Positions 9,963 to 19,957 are shown, counted from the stretch's first letter. The stretch: DNA of 64,000 nt from Mesorhizobium sp. WSM4306 (GCF_007003975.1 NZ_VFTC01000009.1:62001-126000); one strand, 5' to 3'. The notes: generated from the sequence alone by a model not told the origin. Numbers and translations: made by a program.

Positions 9963-10005
9963 GAGCCCAGGCGCTCGCCGCTCTTGTCATGCCACACGCA
10001 TCGAT

Positions 10006-10031
10006 AAAAAAGCCCGGCACATGGCCGGGCT
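10006..10031 (-). terminator. Rho-independent terminator of the lytic transglycosylase gene
   Basis: Read on the minus strand: an AGCCCGGC / GCCGGGCT stem with a five-base loop followed by a run of six T and A. It lies 22 bp behind the stop of the minus-strand transglycosylase gene and on the plus side could also stop readthrough from the secreted-protein gene, though that side lacks the T run. Confidence 0.85.
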
Positions 10032-10052
10032 CATGCCGAGTAGACGGTCTTA

Positions 10053-10850
10053 TCAACCGCCGTCGATTGCATCGGCGATCTGGGCGATGGCCTGCTGGTA
10101 GACGCTGGCGGAATTCCATCCGGCAATTGCGCCCATATTCGAACTCGCACTGGCACCGGCCCGCCAGCCATGAGCCTTGAGGAAGTTGGCGGTGGACGCC
10201 AGCGCGGTCGCCTTGTCGCGCAGATTTCCGTTGCCGACGCCATACTTCAGGACATTGCCCGGCAGGAACTGCGTATGGCCGATCTCGCCATGCGCGGCAC
10301 CCACCGACGAGGCGCTCAGCGCGCCGCGATCGACCAGCTTCAGCGCCGCAATGGCATGCGGGTAGAAGAACCCCGGACGGCGGCAATCATAGGCAAGCGT
10401 AAGAATGGCAGAGACCGTATTCTGGTTGCCCATGGCGGAACCGAAGCCCGTCTCCATGCCCCAGATGGCAAGCAGCACACCCGGCGAGACTCCGTAATTG
10501 CTCTCGATCCTGTCGAACATGGCCGCATTCTGCTTTTTCAGCGAACGGCCCCTGGAAATGATCGAGGCCCCGCCACGGCGCTTCATGAAAGCGTCCACCG
10601 AACCGCTGAACGCCTTGTGGATTGCGCGGTCGACGGAGATCGTCTTTGTCGCGTAGCTGGCGCCGGCCAGAGCGGCAAGCCCCTTGGGGCCAACGCCTTC
10701 AGACCTGGCCTCTGCGGCGAACTCCGGCTTCCACGCCTCGAAACCGGCGCCGGTCTTGCCGCAACTGGCCCCCGCCTGCGCGCCCGTCGCCAGCGCAAGC
10801 ACCGCCACCAGCGTGGCAGCAAAAATCTTTCCCTTGGCAAACAATGCCAT
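10053..10850 (-). CDS. Lytic murein transglycosylase, MltB/SLT_2 type
   Basis: A 265-aa periplasmic enzyme that cuts peptidoglycan glycan strands to 1,6-anhydromuramic ends. Residues 1-27 are a signal peptide (ATGAQAG). The catalytic Glu is in IWGMETGFGS; GEIGHTQFLP and YGVSP are other SLT_2 blocks, and GAIAGWNSASVYQQAI is the C-terminal part of the fold. Many relatives of about 400 aa also carry a peptidoglycan-binding domain, which is absent here. Not a lipoprotein (no lipobox). Confidence 0.9.
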   Translation of the reverse strand: MALFAKGKIFAATLVAVLALATGAQAGASCGKTGAGFEAWKPEFAAEARSEGVGPKGLAALAGASYATKTISVDRAIHKAFSGSVDAFMKRRGGASIISRGRSLKKQNAAMFDRIESNYGVSPGVLLAIWGMETGFGSAMGNQNTVSAILTLAYDCRRPGFFYPHAIAALKLVDRGALSASSVGAAHGEIGHTQFLPGNVLKYGVGNGNLRDKATALASTANFLKAHGWRAGASASSNMGAIAGWNSASVYQQAIAQIADAIDGG

Positions 10851-10989
10851 GTTTCTCTCCTGATTGCCTGAATCACGTCCCGGTTGTGAACTTGCCAGTG
10901 AAACGCGCCATTGTCACCGTACCCGGCGCCACGCTGGCCAATGCAGCGGAATTTGCCTACGATCAAGGGCTTATTGTGGCGGGGAAACC

Positions 10990-12237
10990 ATGGAAGACGT
11001 GGATGTCGTTATCATCGGCGCCGGTTCAGCGGGCTTGGCTGCCGCCAGGACCATTCGTGCCGCAGGCCTTTCCTTCAAGCTGCTCGAAGCCATGGGCCGC
11101 ATCGGCGGCCGCGCCTGGACCAGCGACCAGCATTTCGGCATCCCGTTCGACATTGGCTGCGCCTGGCTGCATGCCGCCGACCGCAATCCCTATTTTCCCG
11201 AAGCGCAGGCTGCCGGCTGGACGCTGCATCACCACGACATGAATGTCGACCATCTCTACTACCGCCAGCGCAAGGCGAGCGAGCAGGAGGAGGCAGAGAT
11301 GAAGGCCGCCGATGCTCGGCTGTTCGAGCTGCTGGCCACCCATCAGGTGGAAGAGGGCGATGACGACCGGCTTTCGACGCTGCTGGCCAAGGGCCAGGCG
11401 CCGCGCGCCGCCGCCACCTTCGCCGGACCGATGGATTTCGGCGCCGACGAGGACGAGATCTCGATCCGCGATTTTCAGGCCGCCGCCGACCTCGACCCGA
11501 ACTACTTCAGCAAGGAAGGCTTCGGCGCGCTGGTCACCCGCTTCGGCGACGACCTGCCGGTCGAACTGTCGACGCCGGTGCGCAAGATCCTGTGGGATGT
11601 TCCGGGCGTCGCCTGCGTCACCGATCGCGGCACCGTGCGCGCCAAGGCGGTGATCGTCACCGCCTCGCCAGCGGTTCTCGCCTTCGAGGAGATCGAGTTT
11701 TCGCCAGCGCTTCCCGACACGCATTTCGGCGCCTTTTTCGACTTGCCGATGGGCATGCTGACCAAACTGCCGGTGGAGATCCGCGGCACCAGGCTCGGCC
11801 TCGAACCCTTCGACGACCTGTTGATCGAACGCATGGCCCGGCACGACATCTATTTCCTGTGCTTTCCCTTCGACCTCGATTTGATGGTCGGTTTCGTCGG
11901 CGGCGACTTTGCCTGGGAGATGTCGGCGGCCGGCGAGGCGGCCGGCATCGACTTCGTCGTCGACCGGCTGTGCGGCATTTTCGGCAGCGACACCAGAAAG
12001 CATGTGGCGCGCGCCATGATGACCAATTGGGGCGAAGAACGCTTCGTGCGCGGCGCCTATGCGGCGGCCCGCCCCGGACGCTCTGAGGCCCGCGCTTCGC
12101 TGATGCAGCCGGTGGCGGAGAAGATCTTCTTCGCCGGCGAGCACCTGGCCGGGCCGCTGATCCAGACCTGCGGTGGCGCGCGCCTGTCGGGCGAGAACGT
12201 GGCGCGCCAGGTCGCCGCCCGGCTGGCCGTGAAATAG
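10990..12237 (+). CDS. Flavin-containing amine oxidase / NAD(P)-FAD oxidoreductase
   Basis: A 415-aa FAD enzyme of the monoamine-oxidase type. The dinucleotide-binding GAGSAG is at residues 10-15, followed by the E of LLEAMGRIGGRAWT, the classic amine-oxidase GRxGGRxWT block. The C-terminal KIFFAGEHLAGPLIQTCGGARLSGENVA block binds FAD (FAGEHLAG then GGARLSG). Substrate unknown, an amine or a polyamine being usual. I chose ATG 10990 (ggggaaacc upstream) because it puts the FAD motif at the normal N terminus. 91 bp separate it from the metallopeptidase gene, so co-transcription is likely. Confidence 0.85.
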   Translation: MEDVDVVIIGAGSAGLAAARTIRAAGLSFKLLEAMGRIGGRAWTSDQHFGIPFDIGCAWLHAADRNPYFPEAQAAGWTLHHHDMNVDHLYYRQRKASEQEEAEMKAADARLFELLATHQVEEGDDDRLSTLLAKGQAPRAAATFAGPMDFGADEDEISIRDFQAAADLDPNYFSKEGFGALVTRFGDDLPVELSTPVRKILWDVPGVACVTDRGTVRAKAVIVTASPAVLAFEEIEFSPALPDTHFGAFFDLPMGMLTKLPVEIRGTRLGLEPFDDLLIERMARHDIYFLCFPFDLDLMVGFVGGDFAWEMSAAGEAAGIDFVVDRLCGIFGSDTRKHVARAMMTNWGEERFVRGAYAAARPGRSEARASLMQPVAEKIFFAGEHLAGPLIQTCGGARLSGENVARQVAARLAVK

Positions 12238-12328
12238 CGCCGGGAAGGCGGAACGCCCATCGGTCACTGGCGTTTTGGGCAGCGCGCCGCGCATACCCAT
12301 ATAGCTGCCGTGACGAATTGAGGCCGAG

Positions 12329-13426
12329 ATGAAACTGTTCGACTGCCCGCATTGCGGCCACCGGCTCTATTTCGAGAACGCGCAGTGCCTGAATTGCTCG
12401 AACCTCGTGCTTTACGATCCCGAGCATGCACGCTTCGCCCTGTCTGATATCGACGGCATCTTCCACTGCACCAATGCCGATGAATGCGCCTGCAACTGGA
12501 TGGCCGAGCCGGGCCACCCCTTCTGCCGCGCCTGCGTGCTGAACCAGCTGATCCCCGACCTCTCCGTCGACGGCAACCGTCGTCGCTGGATCCGCGTCGA
12601 GGCGGCCAAGAAGCGCGCCATCTATTCCCTGCTTGCCGTCGGCCTGCCGGTGGCGCCCAAGCAAAACCCCGGCGACGAGATCGGCCTGGCCTTCGACTTC
12701 CTGGCCGACCCGATCGGCGGCGGTCCCGGCGGCGAACGCATCCTCACCGGCCACGACAACGGCCTGATCACGCTCAATGTCGCCGAGGCGGACTCGGCCG
12801 AGCGCGAGCGGCGCCGCGTCGAGATGGGCGAGAACTACCGCACACTGCTCGGCCATTTCCGCCATGAGCTCGGCCACTATTATTGGGACCGGCTGATCCG
12901 CGACGACCCGCAAAGGCTCGACGCCTTTCGCGCGCTGTTCGGCGACGAACGCGCCGATTACGAACAGGCGCTGCAGGCCTACTACGCCAATGGCGCGGCG
13001 CCCGACTGGCAGCAGAACCACATCTCGGCCTATGCGACATCGCATCCGTGGGAGGACTGGGCGGAGACCTGGGCGCACCATCTGCACATCACCGACACAC
13101 TGGAGATGGTGCACGCGCTGAACTTTCCGCTCGGCCAGCTGGAGACGATGGACGCCAATGTGCTGCCGCAGGGCGACACCGGCGGCCGCCTGCAGCCCGC
13201 CCCAGCCGAGCCTGACGCCGTGCCCGAGCCGTTCGAAAAGATCCTCGCCCGCTGGCTGGTGCTGTCGGAAGCCTCCAACTCTATCAACCGCTGCATGGGC
13301 CTGCCCGATCTCTATCCCTTCGTCATTTCGGACGTGACGGCGCAGAAACTCGCCTTCGTACACGAGCTTCTGACGGGTTTGCCGAAAGAAACCGGAACAA
13401 ATCGTGAGCCGGCACAGGCATTTTAG
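12329..13426 (+). CDS. Zinc-ribbon protein with putative zinc metallopeptidase domain
   Basis: A 365-aa protein. An N-terminal zinc ribbon has Cys 6, 9, 20 and 23 (CPHCG and CLNC), followed by a second Cys set (FHC, CAC, FCRAC at about 46-69). The rest matches the putative zinc-binding peptidase family seen next to such ribbons: HELGH at residues 179-183 is a gluzincin-like HExxH, and DWAETWAHHLH further on supplies candidate third ligands. Cytosolic, no signal peptide. Substrate and role are unknown. Confidence 0.8.
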   Translation: MKLFDCPHCGHRLYFENAQCLNCSNLVLYDPEHARFALSDIDGIFHCTNADECACNWMAEPGHPFCRACVLNQLIPDLSVDGNRRRWIRVEAAKKRAIYSLLAVGLPVAPKQNPGDEIGLAFDFLADPIGGGPGGERILTGHDNGLITLNVAEADSAERERRRVEMGENYRTLLGHFRHELGHYYWDRLIRDDPQRLDAFRALFGDERADYEQALQAYYANGAAPDWQQNHISAYATSHPWEDWAETWAHHLHITDTLEMVHALNFPLGQLETMDANVLPQGDTGGRLQPAPAEPDAVPEPFEKILARWLVLSEASNSINRCMGLPDLYPFVISDVTAQKLAFVHELLTGLPKETGTNREPAQAF

Positions 13427-13490
13427 CCGGAACGCATGCGCTCTGTTTTCGTTTGGGGTCGCGAGGGGACCATGAAAACGGAGAGAAACC

Positions 13491-14090
13491 ATGAGACGCA
13501 TACTGTTTCCGGCCATCGCCGGGGCGCTTGTCGCAATGTCGGGTGCGGCACTTGCCGATACTGCCGTCTCGGCCGTCACCGATCTTAACGTGCGCGCCGG
13601 CCCCGGCCCGCAATATCCGGTGATCGGCGTGCTTGCCGCCGGCCAGTCGGCGACGCTCAATGGCTGCATCGAAAACAGCAAATGGTGCACCATCGCCGAA
13701 GCCGGCGGCCAAGGCTGGGTCTATTCCGACTATGTGACGGCCGAGTTCGGCGGCAGCCGCGTCGTGCTGACGCGCCGCCCTGCCGACGCCGCCATCACCG
13801 TCGTTGCACCGCCGCAGGATGATTATCCCGACACCTATACCGGCGCGATCCTTTCCGACGACGGCCCCATCGACGCCATCGACAGGCCGCCGGCGGAAGT
13901 CGGCACCTATGTCAGCACGCACCGGCTCGACCCGGTCTATCTCGACGGCGAGGTGGTGACCGGCGCGACCTTGCCTGACACCGTCGAACTGCGCGAAATC
14001 CCCGATTACCGCTACCGCTATGTCTATGTGAACGGCCAGCCTGCGCTGGTCGACCCGCAGACACGGCGCATTATGTACGTCGTGCGCTGA
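13491..14090 (+). CDS. SH3-domain protein with DUF1236
   Basis: A 199-aa exported protein. Signal peptide at 1-22 (SGAALA-D). Residues 28-80 form a bacterial SH3 domain (LNVRAGPGPQYPVIG, then WCTIAEAGGQGWVYSDYV). The last about 50 residues are DUF1236-like, a beta strand region with LREIPDYRYRYVYVNGQPALVDPQTRRIMYV (core YRYVYVNGQ). Such proteins are abundant in rhizobia and presumed to act at the cell envelope. Good AGAGAAACC site before the ATG. Confidence 0.85.
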   Translation: MRRILFPAIAGALVAMSGAALADTAVSAVTDLNVRAGPGPQYPVIGVLAAGQSATLNGCIENSKWCTIAEAGGQGWVYSDYVTAEFGGSRVVLTRRPADAAITVVAPPQDDYPDTYTGAILSDDGPIDAIDRPPAEVGTYVSTHRLDPVYLDGEVVTGATLPDTVELREIPDYRYRYVYVNGQPALVDPQTRRIMYVVR

Positions 14091-14452
14091 TTGAATCCCC
14101 GAAGGTGGTCCCCATCGGCGGCCGCCTTCTCCCCGGTGTCGGCCTGGTCAGGCCGCTTGGAGTTGCTCGGTCGATCTCGGCCTTCCTGGCCTTGCTCTCG
14201 GCGGCGGGGTCATAGCGCCGTCGCGGAACGATTATTCCGCACTGCAGCGAACGTTGCGCCGGCTTCGGGCCGGCCCCTAATCGATTGAAGCAATCGCCAG
14301 CCTTTTTGTCAGACTAAATGACGTTCCCAAAACGATTTTCTGGCTTTGACGCGGTGCAAAAAGAGCATTAGAAACCGGGCTGTCTGAAGTCATACGTGAA
14401 GGCGGCAAACGCCGCATTCCATCGCGACTCCGGACTTCGAACTGGGGCAGCC
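14091..14452. other. 362-bp intergenic stretch upstream of sdhC
   Basis: No credible gene. It holds a small GCGGAA/TTCCGC hairpin near 14223-14240 and, close to sdhC, an AT-richer segment with the candidate promoter listed separately. I see no small-RNA gene or repeat family here. Confidence 0.4.
14346..14374 (+). promoter_or_regulatory. Candidate sigma-70 promoter of the sdh operon
   Basis: TTGACG (14346-14351), a 17-bp spacer and TAGAAA (14369-14374) lie about 80 bp before the sdhC ATG. The -35 matches five of six and the -10 four of six consensus bases. Judged by eye only. Confidence 0.4.
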
Positions 14453-14872
14453 ATGAGCAAATCACCAGCCACCCGAACCGCCAGACGTGAACGGCCGCTC
14501 TCGCCGCATCTGACGATCTACCGCCCGCCGATTACCATGACGATGTCGATCATTCATCGCATCACCGGCGGGGCGCTGTATTTCGGCACGCTCCTGGTCG
14601 CGGCCTGGCTGATGGCGGCGGCGAGCTCGCAAGGTGCCTTCGATTGGGTCAACTGGGCCTTCGGCACCTGGCTCGGCCGCCTCATCCTGTTCGGCTACAC
14701 CTGGGCCTTGATGCACCATATGCTGGGTGGCGTGCGCCACCTCGTCTGGGACACCGGCGCCGGGCTCGAGAAACACACGGCATCGAAGATCGCCTGGGCG
14801 ACGCTCGTCGGATCGGTTGTGCTCACGCTGCTGATCTGGGTCGCCGGCTATATAGCGCGGGGGGCCTTGTGA
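14453..14872 (+). CDS. sdhC: Succinate dehydrogenase cytochrome b556 subunit
   Basis: A 139-aa membrane anchor of complex II, binding haem b and ubiquinone with SdhD. It shows the SdhC signature RPLSPHLTIYRPPI and the quinone-site SIIHRITG, then three hydrophobic helices; HHMLGGVRHLVWD carries the haem-ligand His region. The stop overlaps the sdhD start by one base (TGATG). First gene of sdhC-sdhD-sdhA-DUF3052-sdhB. Confidence 0.94.
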   Translation: MSKSPATRTARRERPLSPHLTIYRPPITMTMSIIHRITGGALYFGTLLVAAWLMAAASSQGAFDWVNWAFGTWLGRLILFGYTWALMHHMLGGVRHLVWDTGAGLEKHTASKIAWATLVGSVVLTLLIWVAGYIARGAL

Positions 14873-15267
14873 TGAGCGGCAGCAACAACGACATGCGCAC
14901 GCCGCTGGCGAAAGTCCGTGGTCTCGGCTCGTCCCACGAGGGGACACAGCATTTCTGGCGCCAGCGGCTGACGGCGCTCGCCAACATTCCACTGACACTG
15001 TTCTTCGTCGGCTTCCTCATCGCGCTCAACGGCGCCGGCTATACCGAGGTGCGGGCAGCGCTCGCCAATCCGTTCGTGGCGCTGGTGATGATCCTTTTCC
15101 TGATTTCCGGGCTTTACCACATGCGGCTCGGCATGCAGGCGATCATTGAGGACTATGTGATCAGCGAAGGCCTGAAGCTGCTGACGATCGCGTTCAGCAC
15201 ATTTTTCACCATAGCGGTCGGCGTCGCCTCGATCTTCGCCCTGCTCAAGCTGGCATTCGGAGGCTGA
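14872..15267 (+). CDS. sdhD: Succinate dehydrogenase hydrophobic membrane anchor subunit
   Basis: A 131-aa second membrane anchor of complex II. Three hydrophobic helices are visible, with the [15 protein letters not shown] entry helix and the haem-side [17 protein letters not shown] block that defines alphaproteobacterial SdhD. Starts with ATG in the sdhC stop (TGATG) and is followed at once by sdhA. Confidence 0.93.
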   Translation: MSGSNNDMRTPLAKVRGLGSSHEGTQHFWRQRLTALANIPLTLFFVGFLIALNGAGYTEVRAALANPFVALVMILFLISGLYHMRLGMQAIIEDYVISEGLKLLTIAFSTFFTIAVGVASIFALLKLAFGG

Positions 15268-15268
15268 G

Positions 15269-17101
15269 TTGGCCAAGGACGCAAAATCAGCCAACCCGGC
15301 TTACACCTATGTCGACCACAAATTCGATGTCGTGATCGTCGGCGCCGGCGGCGCCGGCTTGCGCGCCACGCTCGGCATGGCCGAGCAAGGCCTGCGCACC
15401 GCCTGCATCACCAAGGTGTTCCCGACCCGCTCGCACACGGTGGCGGCGCAAGGCGGCATTGCCGCCTCGCTGTCCAATATGGGTCCGGATTCGTGGCAGT
15501 GGCACATGTACGACACCGTCAAGGGATCGGATTGGCTCGGCGATGTCGACGCCATGGAATATATGGTGCGCGAAGCACCGGCCGCGGTCTACGAACTCGA
15601 GCACTATGGCGTGCCGTTCTCGCGCACCGAAGAGGGCAAGATCTACCAGCGGCCGTTCGGTGGCCACATGATGAACTATGGCGATGGCCCGCCGGTGCAG
15701 CGCACCTGTGCGGCTGCTGACCGCACCGGCCACGCCATCCTGCACACGCTTTACGGCCAGTCGCTGAAGAACAATGCGCAGTTCTTCATCGAGTATTTCG
15801 CGCTCGACCTGATCATGGAGCCGGACGGCACCTGCACCGGCGTCGTCGCCTGGAACCTCGACGACGGCACCATCCACCGCTTCTCGGCCAAGATGGTGGT
15901 GCTGGCGACCGGCGGCTACGGACGCGCCTATTTCTCCGCGACCTCTGCGCATACCTGCACTGGCGATGGTGGCGGCATGGCGGCACGCGTCGGCTTGCCT
16001 TTGCAGGATATGGAGTTCGTGCAGTTCCATCCGACCGGCATCTACGGCGCCGGCTGCCTGATTACCGAAGGCGCGCGCGGTGAGGGCGGCTATCTCGTCA
16101 ATTCCGAGGGCGAGCGCTTCATGGAGCGCTACGCGCCGTCGGCCAAGGATCTTGCCTCGCGCGACGTCGTCTCGCGCTGCATGACGCTGGAGATTCGCGA
16201 AGGCCGCGGCGTCGGCAAGAAGAAGGATCACATCTTCCTGCATCTCGATCACCTCGATCCGGCGGTGCTGCACGAGCGGCTTCCCGGCATTTCGGAATCA
16301 GCAAAAATCTTTGCCGGCGTTGATCTGACCAAGGAGCCGATCCCGGTGCTGCCGACGGTGCATTACAATATGGGCGGTGTGCCGACCAATTACTGGGGTG
16401 AGGTGCTGAACCCGACCGCCGAAAACCCGGACCGGGTGTCGCCGGGGCTGATGGCGGTGGGCGAGGCCGGCTGCGCCTCGGTGCACGGCGCCAACCGGCT
16501 GGGCTCGAATTCGCTGATCGACCTGGTGGTGTTCGGCCGTGCCGCGGCGATCCGCGCGGGCCAGGTCATCGATCGCAATTCGGCGATCCCTTCGCCCAAC
16601 GAAGCCTCGGTCGAAAAGATCATGGACCGCTTCGACCGGCTGCGTCATGCCAACGGTTCGACGCCGACCGCCGTGCTGCGTGAAAAGATGCAGAAGGCGA
16701 TGCAGGAAGATGCCGCCGTGTTCCGCACCCAGGAATCGCTGGAGAACGGCTGCAAGCGTATTTCGGAGATCTGGACCGAGCTCAAGGACGTCAAGGTCTT
16801 CGACCGTTCGATGATCTGGAACTCGGACCTGGTCGAGACGCTGGAGCTGGAAAACCTGATGGCCAATGCCATCACCACGGTCTACGGCGCCGAAGCCCGC
16901 AAGGAGAGCCGCGGCGCCCATGCGCGCGAGGATTTCTCGGCCCGCGACGACGCCAACTGGCGCAAGCATACGCTGGCCCACCTCAATGAGGACGGCAAGG
17001 TGAGGCTAAGCTACCGCCCCGTGCACACCGAGCCGCTACTGGCCGAGAAGGACGGCGGCATCAGCCTCGCCAAGATCGCGCCCAAGGCCAGGGTGTATTG
17101 A
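15269..17101 (+). CDS. sdhA: Succinate dehydrogenase flavoprotein subunit
   Basis: A 610-aa catalytic subunit of complex II, oxidising succinate to fumarate on the cytoplasmic face. FAD-binding GAGGAGLRA is near residue 26; [12 protein letters not shown] carries the His that holds FAD covalently; [21 protein letters not shown] and [15 protein letters not shown] are the substrate and FAD blocks. The start is a TTG one base after the sdhD stop, with GGAGG upstream at 15259-15263. Its stop is 2 bp before the ATG of the DUF3052 gene. Confidence 0.97.
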   Translation: MAKDAKSANPAYTYVDHKFDVVIVGAGGAGLRATLGMAEQGLRTACITKVFPTRSHTVAAQGGIAASLSNMGPDSWQWHMYDTVKGSDWLGDVDAMEYMVREAPAAVYELEHYGVPFSRTEEGKIYQRPFGGHMMNYGDGPPVQRTCAAADRTGHAILHTLYGQSLKNNAQFFIEYFALDLIMEPDGTCTGVVAWNLDDGTIHRFSAKMVVLATGGYGRAYFSATSAHTCTGDGGGMAARVGLPLQDMEFVQFHPTGIYGAGCLITEGARGEGGYLVNSEGERFMERYAPSAKDLASRDVVSRCMTLEIREGRGVGKKKDHIFLHLDHLDPAVLHERLPGISESAKIFAGVDLTKEPIPVLPTVHYNMGGVPTNYWGEVLNPTAENPDRVSPGLMAVGEAGCASVHGANRLGSNSLIDLVVFGRAAAIRAGQVIDRNSAIPSPNEASVEKIMDRFDRLRHANGSTPTAVLREKMQKAMQEDAAVFRTQESLENGCKRISEIWTELKDVKVFDRSMIWNSDLVETLELENLMANAITTVYGAEARKESRGAHAREDFSARDDANWRKHTLAHLNEDGKVRLSYRPVHTEPLLAEKDGGISLAKIAPKARVY

Positions 17102-17103
17102 CC

Positions 17104-17541
17104 ATGGCGCTGGCGGCCTCGGGATATTCGGGCACGCCGCTTCCGGCCAAGCTTGGCCTGAAGGACGGGATGGTCGCGGCGTTCATCGCGCTGCCCGACG
17201 ATCTCAGTGATCTCACAGAGGCCGTCAACTTCGCTCAGGTCGACCGGCTGGGCGACTGGTCGGAGATTTCGGGAACGTCCCTGAAATACGATGCCGTGCA
17301 CGCCTTCACCCGGCAGCGTGCCGAGATCGAGGGTCGCCTCGGCGATGTCGAAGCCGCGATCAAGCGTAACGGCATGGTCTGGGTATCCTGGCCGAAGAAG
17401 GCATCGAGAGTGCCGACCGATATCACCGAAGGCGTCGTCCGCGCTGAGGCACTGAAGCGCGATCTGGTCGACATCAAGGTTGCTGCCGTCAATGAAATCT
17501 GGTCCGGGCTGAAGCTCGTCATCCGAAAGGACCTGCGGTAA
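17104..17541 (+). CDS. DUF3052 family protein inside the sdh operon
   Basis: A 145-aa cytosolic protein of the DUF3052 type. Seen: the opening [16 protein letters not shown], the core [11 protein letters not shown], and the end [21 protein letters not shown], which together make the family pattern. The biochemical role of the family is not established. It starts 2 bp after sdhA and its TAA overlaps the sdhB ATG (TAATG), so it must be co-transcribed and coupled with complex II genes. A role in complex II assembly or control is only inference from position. A TTG at 17098 is an alternative start. Confidence 0.85.
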   Translation: MALAASGYSGTPLPAKLGLKDGMVAAFIALPDDLSDLTEAVNFAQVDRLGDWSEISGTSLKYDAVHAFTRQRAEIEGRLGDVEAAIKRNGMVWVSWPKKASRVPTDITEGVVRAEALKRDLVDIKVAAVNEIWSGLKLVIRKDLR

Positions 17542-18320
17542 TGGTCGAACTCACGCTTCCCAAGAACTCGAAGGTGCAGCCGGGCAAGACCTGGCCGAAG
17601 CCGGAGGGTGCCACCAACCTGCGCGAATATCGAATCTACCGCTGGTCGCCGGACGATGACGAGAACCCGCGCATCGACACCTATTTCGTCGACATGGACG
17701 ATTGCGGGCCGATGGTGCTCGACGCGCTGCTCTACATCAAGAACAAGATCGACCCGACGCTGGCCTTGCGCCGCTCCTGCCGCGAAGGCATTTGCGGCTC
17801 CTGCGCCATGAACATAGACGGCTCCAACACGCTGGCCTGCACCAAGGGCTGCGACGACATTTCCGGCGCCGTCAAAGTCTATCCGCTGCCGCATATGCAG
17901 GTGGTCAAGGACCTGGTGCCCGACCTCACCAATTTCTACGCCCAACATGCTTCTATCCAACCTTGGCTGCAGACGGTTTCGCCGACGCCGGCCAAGGAGT
18001 GGCTGCAGAGCCATGAGGACCGCGAGAAGCTCGACGGGCTCTACGAGTGCATCTTGTGCGCCTGCTGTTCGACCTCGTGCCCGAGCTATTGGTGGAACGG
18101 CGACCGCTATCTCGGTCCGGCGACGCTGCTGCAGGCCTATCGCTGGCTGATCGACAGCCGTGACGAAGCCAAGGGCGAGCGGCTCGACAATCTCGAAGAT
18201 CCGTTCCGGCTCTATCGCTGCCACACCATCATGAATTGCGCCCAGACTTGCCCGAAGGGGTTGAACCCGGCCAAGGCGATTGCGGAAATCAAGAAGATGA
18301 TGGTGGAGCGCAGAGTCTGA
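17541..18320 (+). CDS. sdhB: Succinate dehydrogenase iron-sulfur subunit
   Basis: A 259-aa electron-transfer subunit. The 2Fe-2S motif [14 protein letters not shown] is followed by the later Cys of LACTKGC; the [16 protein letters not shown] and [11 protein letters not shown] blocks bind the 4Fe-4S and 3Fe-4S clusters. Start ATG overlaps the DUF3052 stop (TAATG). Standard length for alphaproteobacterial SdhB. Confidence 0.97.
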   Translation: MVELTLPKNSKVQPGKTWPKPEGATNLREYRIYRWSPDDDENPRIDTYFVDMDDCGPMVLDALLYIKNKIDPTLALRRSCREGICGSCAMNIDGSNTLACTKGCDDISGAVKVYPLPHMQVVKDLVPDLTNFYAQHASIQPWLQTVSPTPAKEWLQSHEDREKLDGLYECILCACCSTSCPSYWWNGDRYLGPATLLQAYRWLIDSRDEAKGERLDNLEDPFRLYRCHTIMNCAQTCPKGLNPAKAIAEIKKMMVERRV

Positions 18321-19132
18321 CGCCGGCCTTACCTGCAGACTTCTCCTCTGAGGCCGTTGCGGCCCTTCGCACCCGCCTCGATCTGGTGCGAAGCCAGGGC
18401 GTGAAGATCCTGTTTGCGATTGAAAGCGGCAGCCGCGCCTGGGGCTTTCCGTCTCCCGACAGCGATTATGACTGCCGCTTTGTCTATGTCAGGCCAGTGA
18501 GCGATCACCTCGTGCTGCAGCAGGCGCGCGACGTGATCGAGTTTCCCATCGAAGGCGAGATCGATGCCGGCGGCTGGGATTTGCGGAAGGCGCTGCTGCT
18601 GGCGCTCGGCGGCAATGCCGTCATCGTCGAATGGGCGAAATCACCAATCGTCTATGAAGAGATTTCCGGCTTTCGCCGGAAGCTTCTCGACCTGCTGGCC
18701 GAGATCGTCGACCCGGCAAAGGTATCGCACCACTATCTCGGCCTTGCGCGTTCGCATGTCGCCAAGATCGGCAGTTTTGCCGATGAGGTGAAGTTGAAAA
18801 AACTGTTCTATCTGATCCGCCCGCTGGTGGCGCTCGACTGGATGGAGCAGCGCGGTTTTGCCGGCCTGCCGCCGATGAACCTTGGCGAGTGCCTCGACCA
18901 GACCGAGATGCCAGCTCAGGCCAACGCCGAAATCCGCGGTCTGATCGACCGCAAAAGCCGGACACGCGAGATGGGATCCGGTCTCATCCCGACCGCAATC
19001 GCGCGCTATCTCGAAGCGCGCTACGGCCACCACGCAATGAACCTCGCCGGTGCAGTCAGGGACGAAGCCGGCCAGGCGCGCAAACATGCCCTTGCAACCG
19101 AATTTTATCGCCGGGAGGCTGAACTGCAATGA
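18236..19132 (+). CDS. RlaP/pol-beta-superfamily nucleotidyltransferase
   Basis: A predicted nucleotidyltransferase. The catalytic pattern is [22 protein letters not shown], split as GSRAWGF and [10 protein letters not shown], with the metal-binding D-x-D in DYD; this is the RlaP-like (PF10127-type) form. Target unknown. The start is uncertain: the only ATG in frame (18236) lies 85 bp inside sdhB, the next standard start is GTG 18386, which would remove conserved-looking N-terminal helix ([12 protein letters not shown]), and a CTG at 18317 would fit the protein best. The stop overlaps the yceH start (ATGA). Confidence 0.72.
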   Translation: MRPDLPEGVEPGQGDCGNQEDDGGAQSLTPALPADFSSEAVAALRTRLDLVRSQGVKILFAIESGSRAWGFPSPDSDYDCRFVYVRPVSDHLVLQQARDVIEFPIEGEIDAGGWDLRKALLLALGGNAVIVEWAKSPIVYEEISGFRRKLLDLLAEIVDPAKVSHHYLGLARSHVAKIGSFADEVKLKKLFYLIRPLVALDWMEQRGFAGLPPMNLGECLDQTEMPAQANAEIRGLIDRKSRTREMGSGLIPTAIARYLEARYGHHAMNLAGAVRDEAGQARKHALATEFYRREAELQ

Positions 19133-19758
19133 GCGATGACCTTCCAATCCTCTCTCCTGTCGAGGCCCGTGTGCTCGGCTGCCTGATCGAGAAGAAGGAG
19201 CTGACGCCTGACGTCTATCCGCTGACGCTCAATGCAGCACTTGCCGCCGCGAACCAGAAGACGGCGCGCGAGCCGGTGATGGCGCTGGAACAGGTCGAGG
19301 TGCATCGGGGGCTCAAGCTGCTCGAGCAGAAGGGGCTGGTTCGGCAGATGTTCGGCTCGCGCGTCGAGCGCTACGAGCATCAGATGGCGCAGCGCTTCTC
19401 GCTGACCACGGCGCAGAGCGCTCTGGTCGGCCTGCTGTTGCTGCGCGGGCCGCAGACGGCGCATGAGCTGCTGGCGCGAGCCGAGCGCATGGCGCGGTTT
19501 TCATCGATCGAGGATCTGCGCGCTGAACTGGACATGCTGATCGGCCGGCGGCCGCCACTGATCCAGGAAATCCCGCGCGGGCCGGGCCAGCGCGAGGACC
19601 GCTACGTGCATCTTCTCGCTGGACCGGCGGATGTTGCAGCACTTGCGACACAACGGAGTGCGTCGATGATGCCGGCTTCCGATCTGGAAGCTCGCCTGGA
19701 GGCACTGGAGCAGGAAGTCGCGGCCCTACGCGCCCGGCTCGATGCCTTGGGGGCGTAA
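19129..19758 (+). CDS. YceH family protein (DUF480)
   Basis: A 209-aa protein with two winged-helix-like repeats. The family opening [28 protein letters not shown] (core [13 protein letters not shown]) and the QKTAREPVM segment are present; a short C-terminal coiled coil ([22 protein letters not shown], heptad leucines) closes the protein. Function is unknown; DNA binding is plausible from the fold. Start overlaps the preceding stop as ATGA. Confidence 0.88.
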   Translation: MSDDLPILSPVEARVLGCLIEKKELTPDVYPLTLNAALAAANQKTAREPVMALEQVEVHRGLKLLEQKGLVRQMFGSRVERYEHQMAQRFSLTTAQSALVGLLLLRGPQTAHELLARAERMARFSSIEDLRAELDMLIGRRPPLIQEIPRGPGQREDRYVHLLAGPADVAALATQRSASMMPASDLEARLEALEQEVAALRARLDALGA

Positions 19759-19779
19759 GGCTTGCTTGTAGAAGTTTGC

Positions 19780-19957
19780 GCCGCCCCTCATTGTCCTGCC
19801 GGACATCTCTCCCCGTATAGTGACGGGGAGAGAGGGGCAGCTTAAATGCCGGCGCTCTTCCGGCAACGCTGGAGATTGGCGAAGCCGGCTGCGGCAGCGT
19901 CCCTCTCCCCGTCACTATACGGGGAGAGGATGCCGGCAGGCAGGTGAGGGCAGCGCC
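19780..19957. repeat. Long intergenic inverted-repeat element, copy A
   Basis: A 26-bp sequence (CTCTCCCCGTATAGTGACGG then GGAGAG) at 19807-19832 recurs as its exact complement at 19903-19928; outer arms with CCCCTCA/TGAGGG and CCTGCCGG-type blocks extend the symmetry. The inner 21 bp at 19863-19883 are found in reverse orientation inside copy B near 33.59 kb, so both are one mobile or recombining family. It lies between yceH and the convergent osmC-type gene. Confidence 0.88.

Noticed and set aside
11657..13693. 678-aa minus-strand open frame over the amine oxidase, metallopeptidase and SH3 genes
   Set aside because: Runs antisense through three supported genes and has shadow-like composition.
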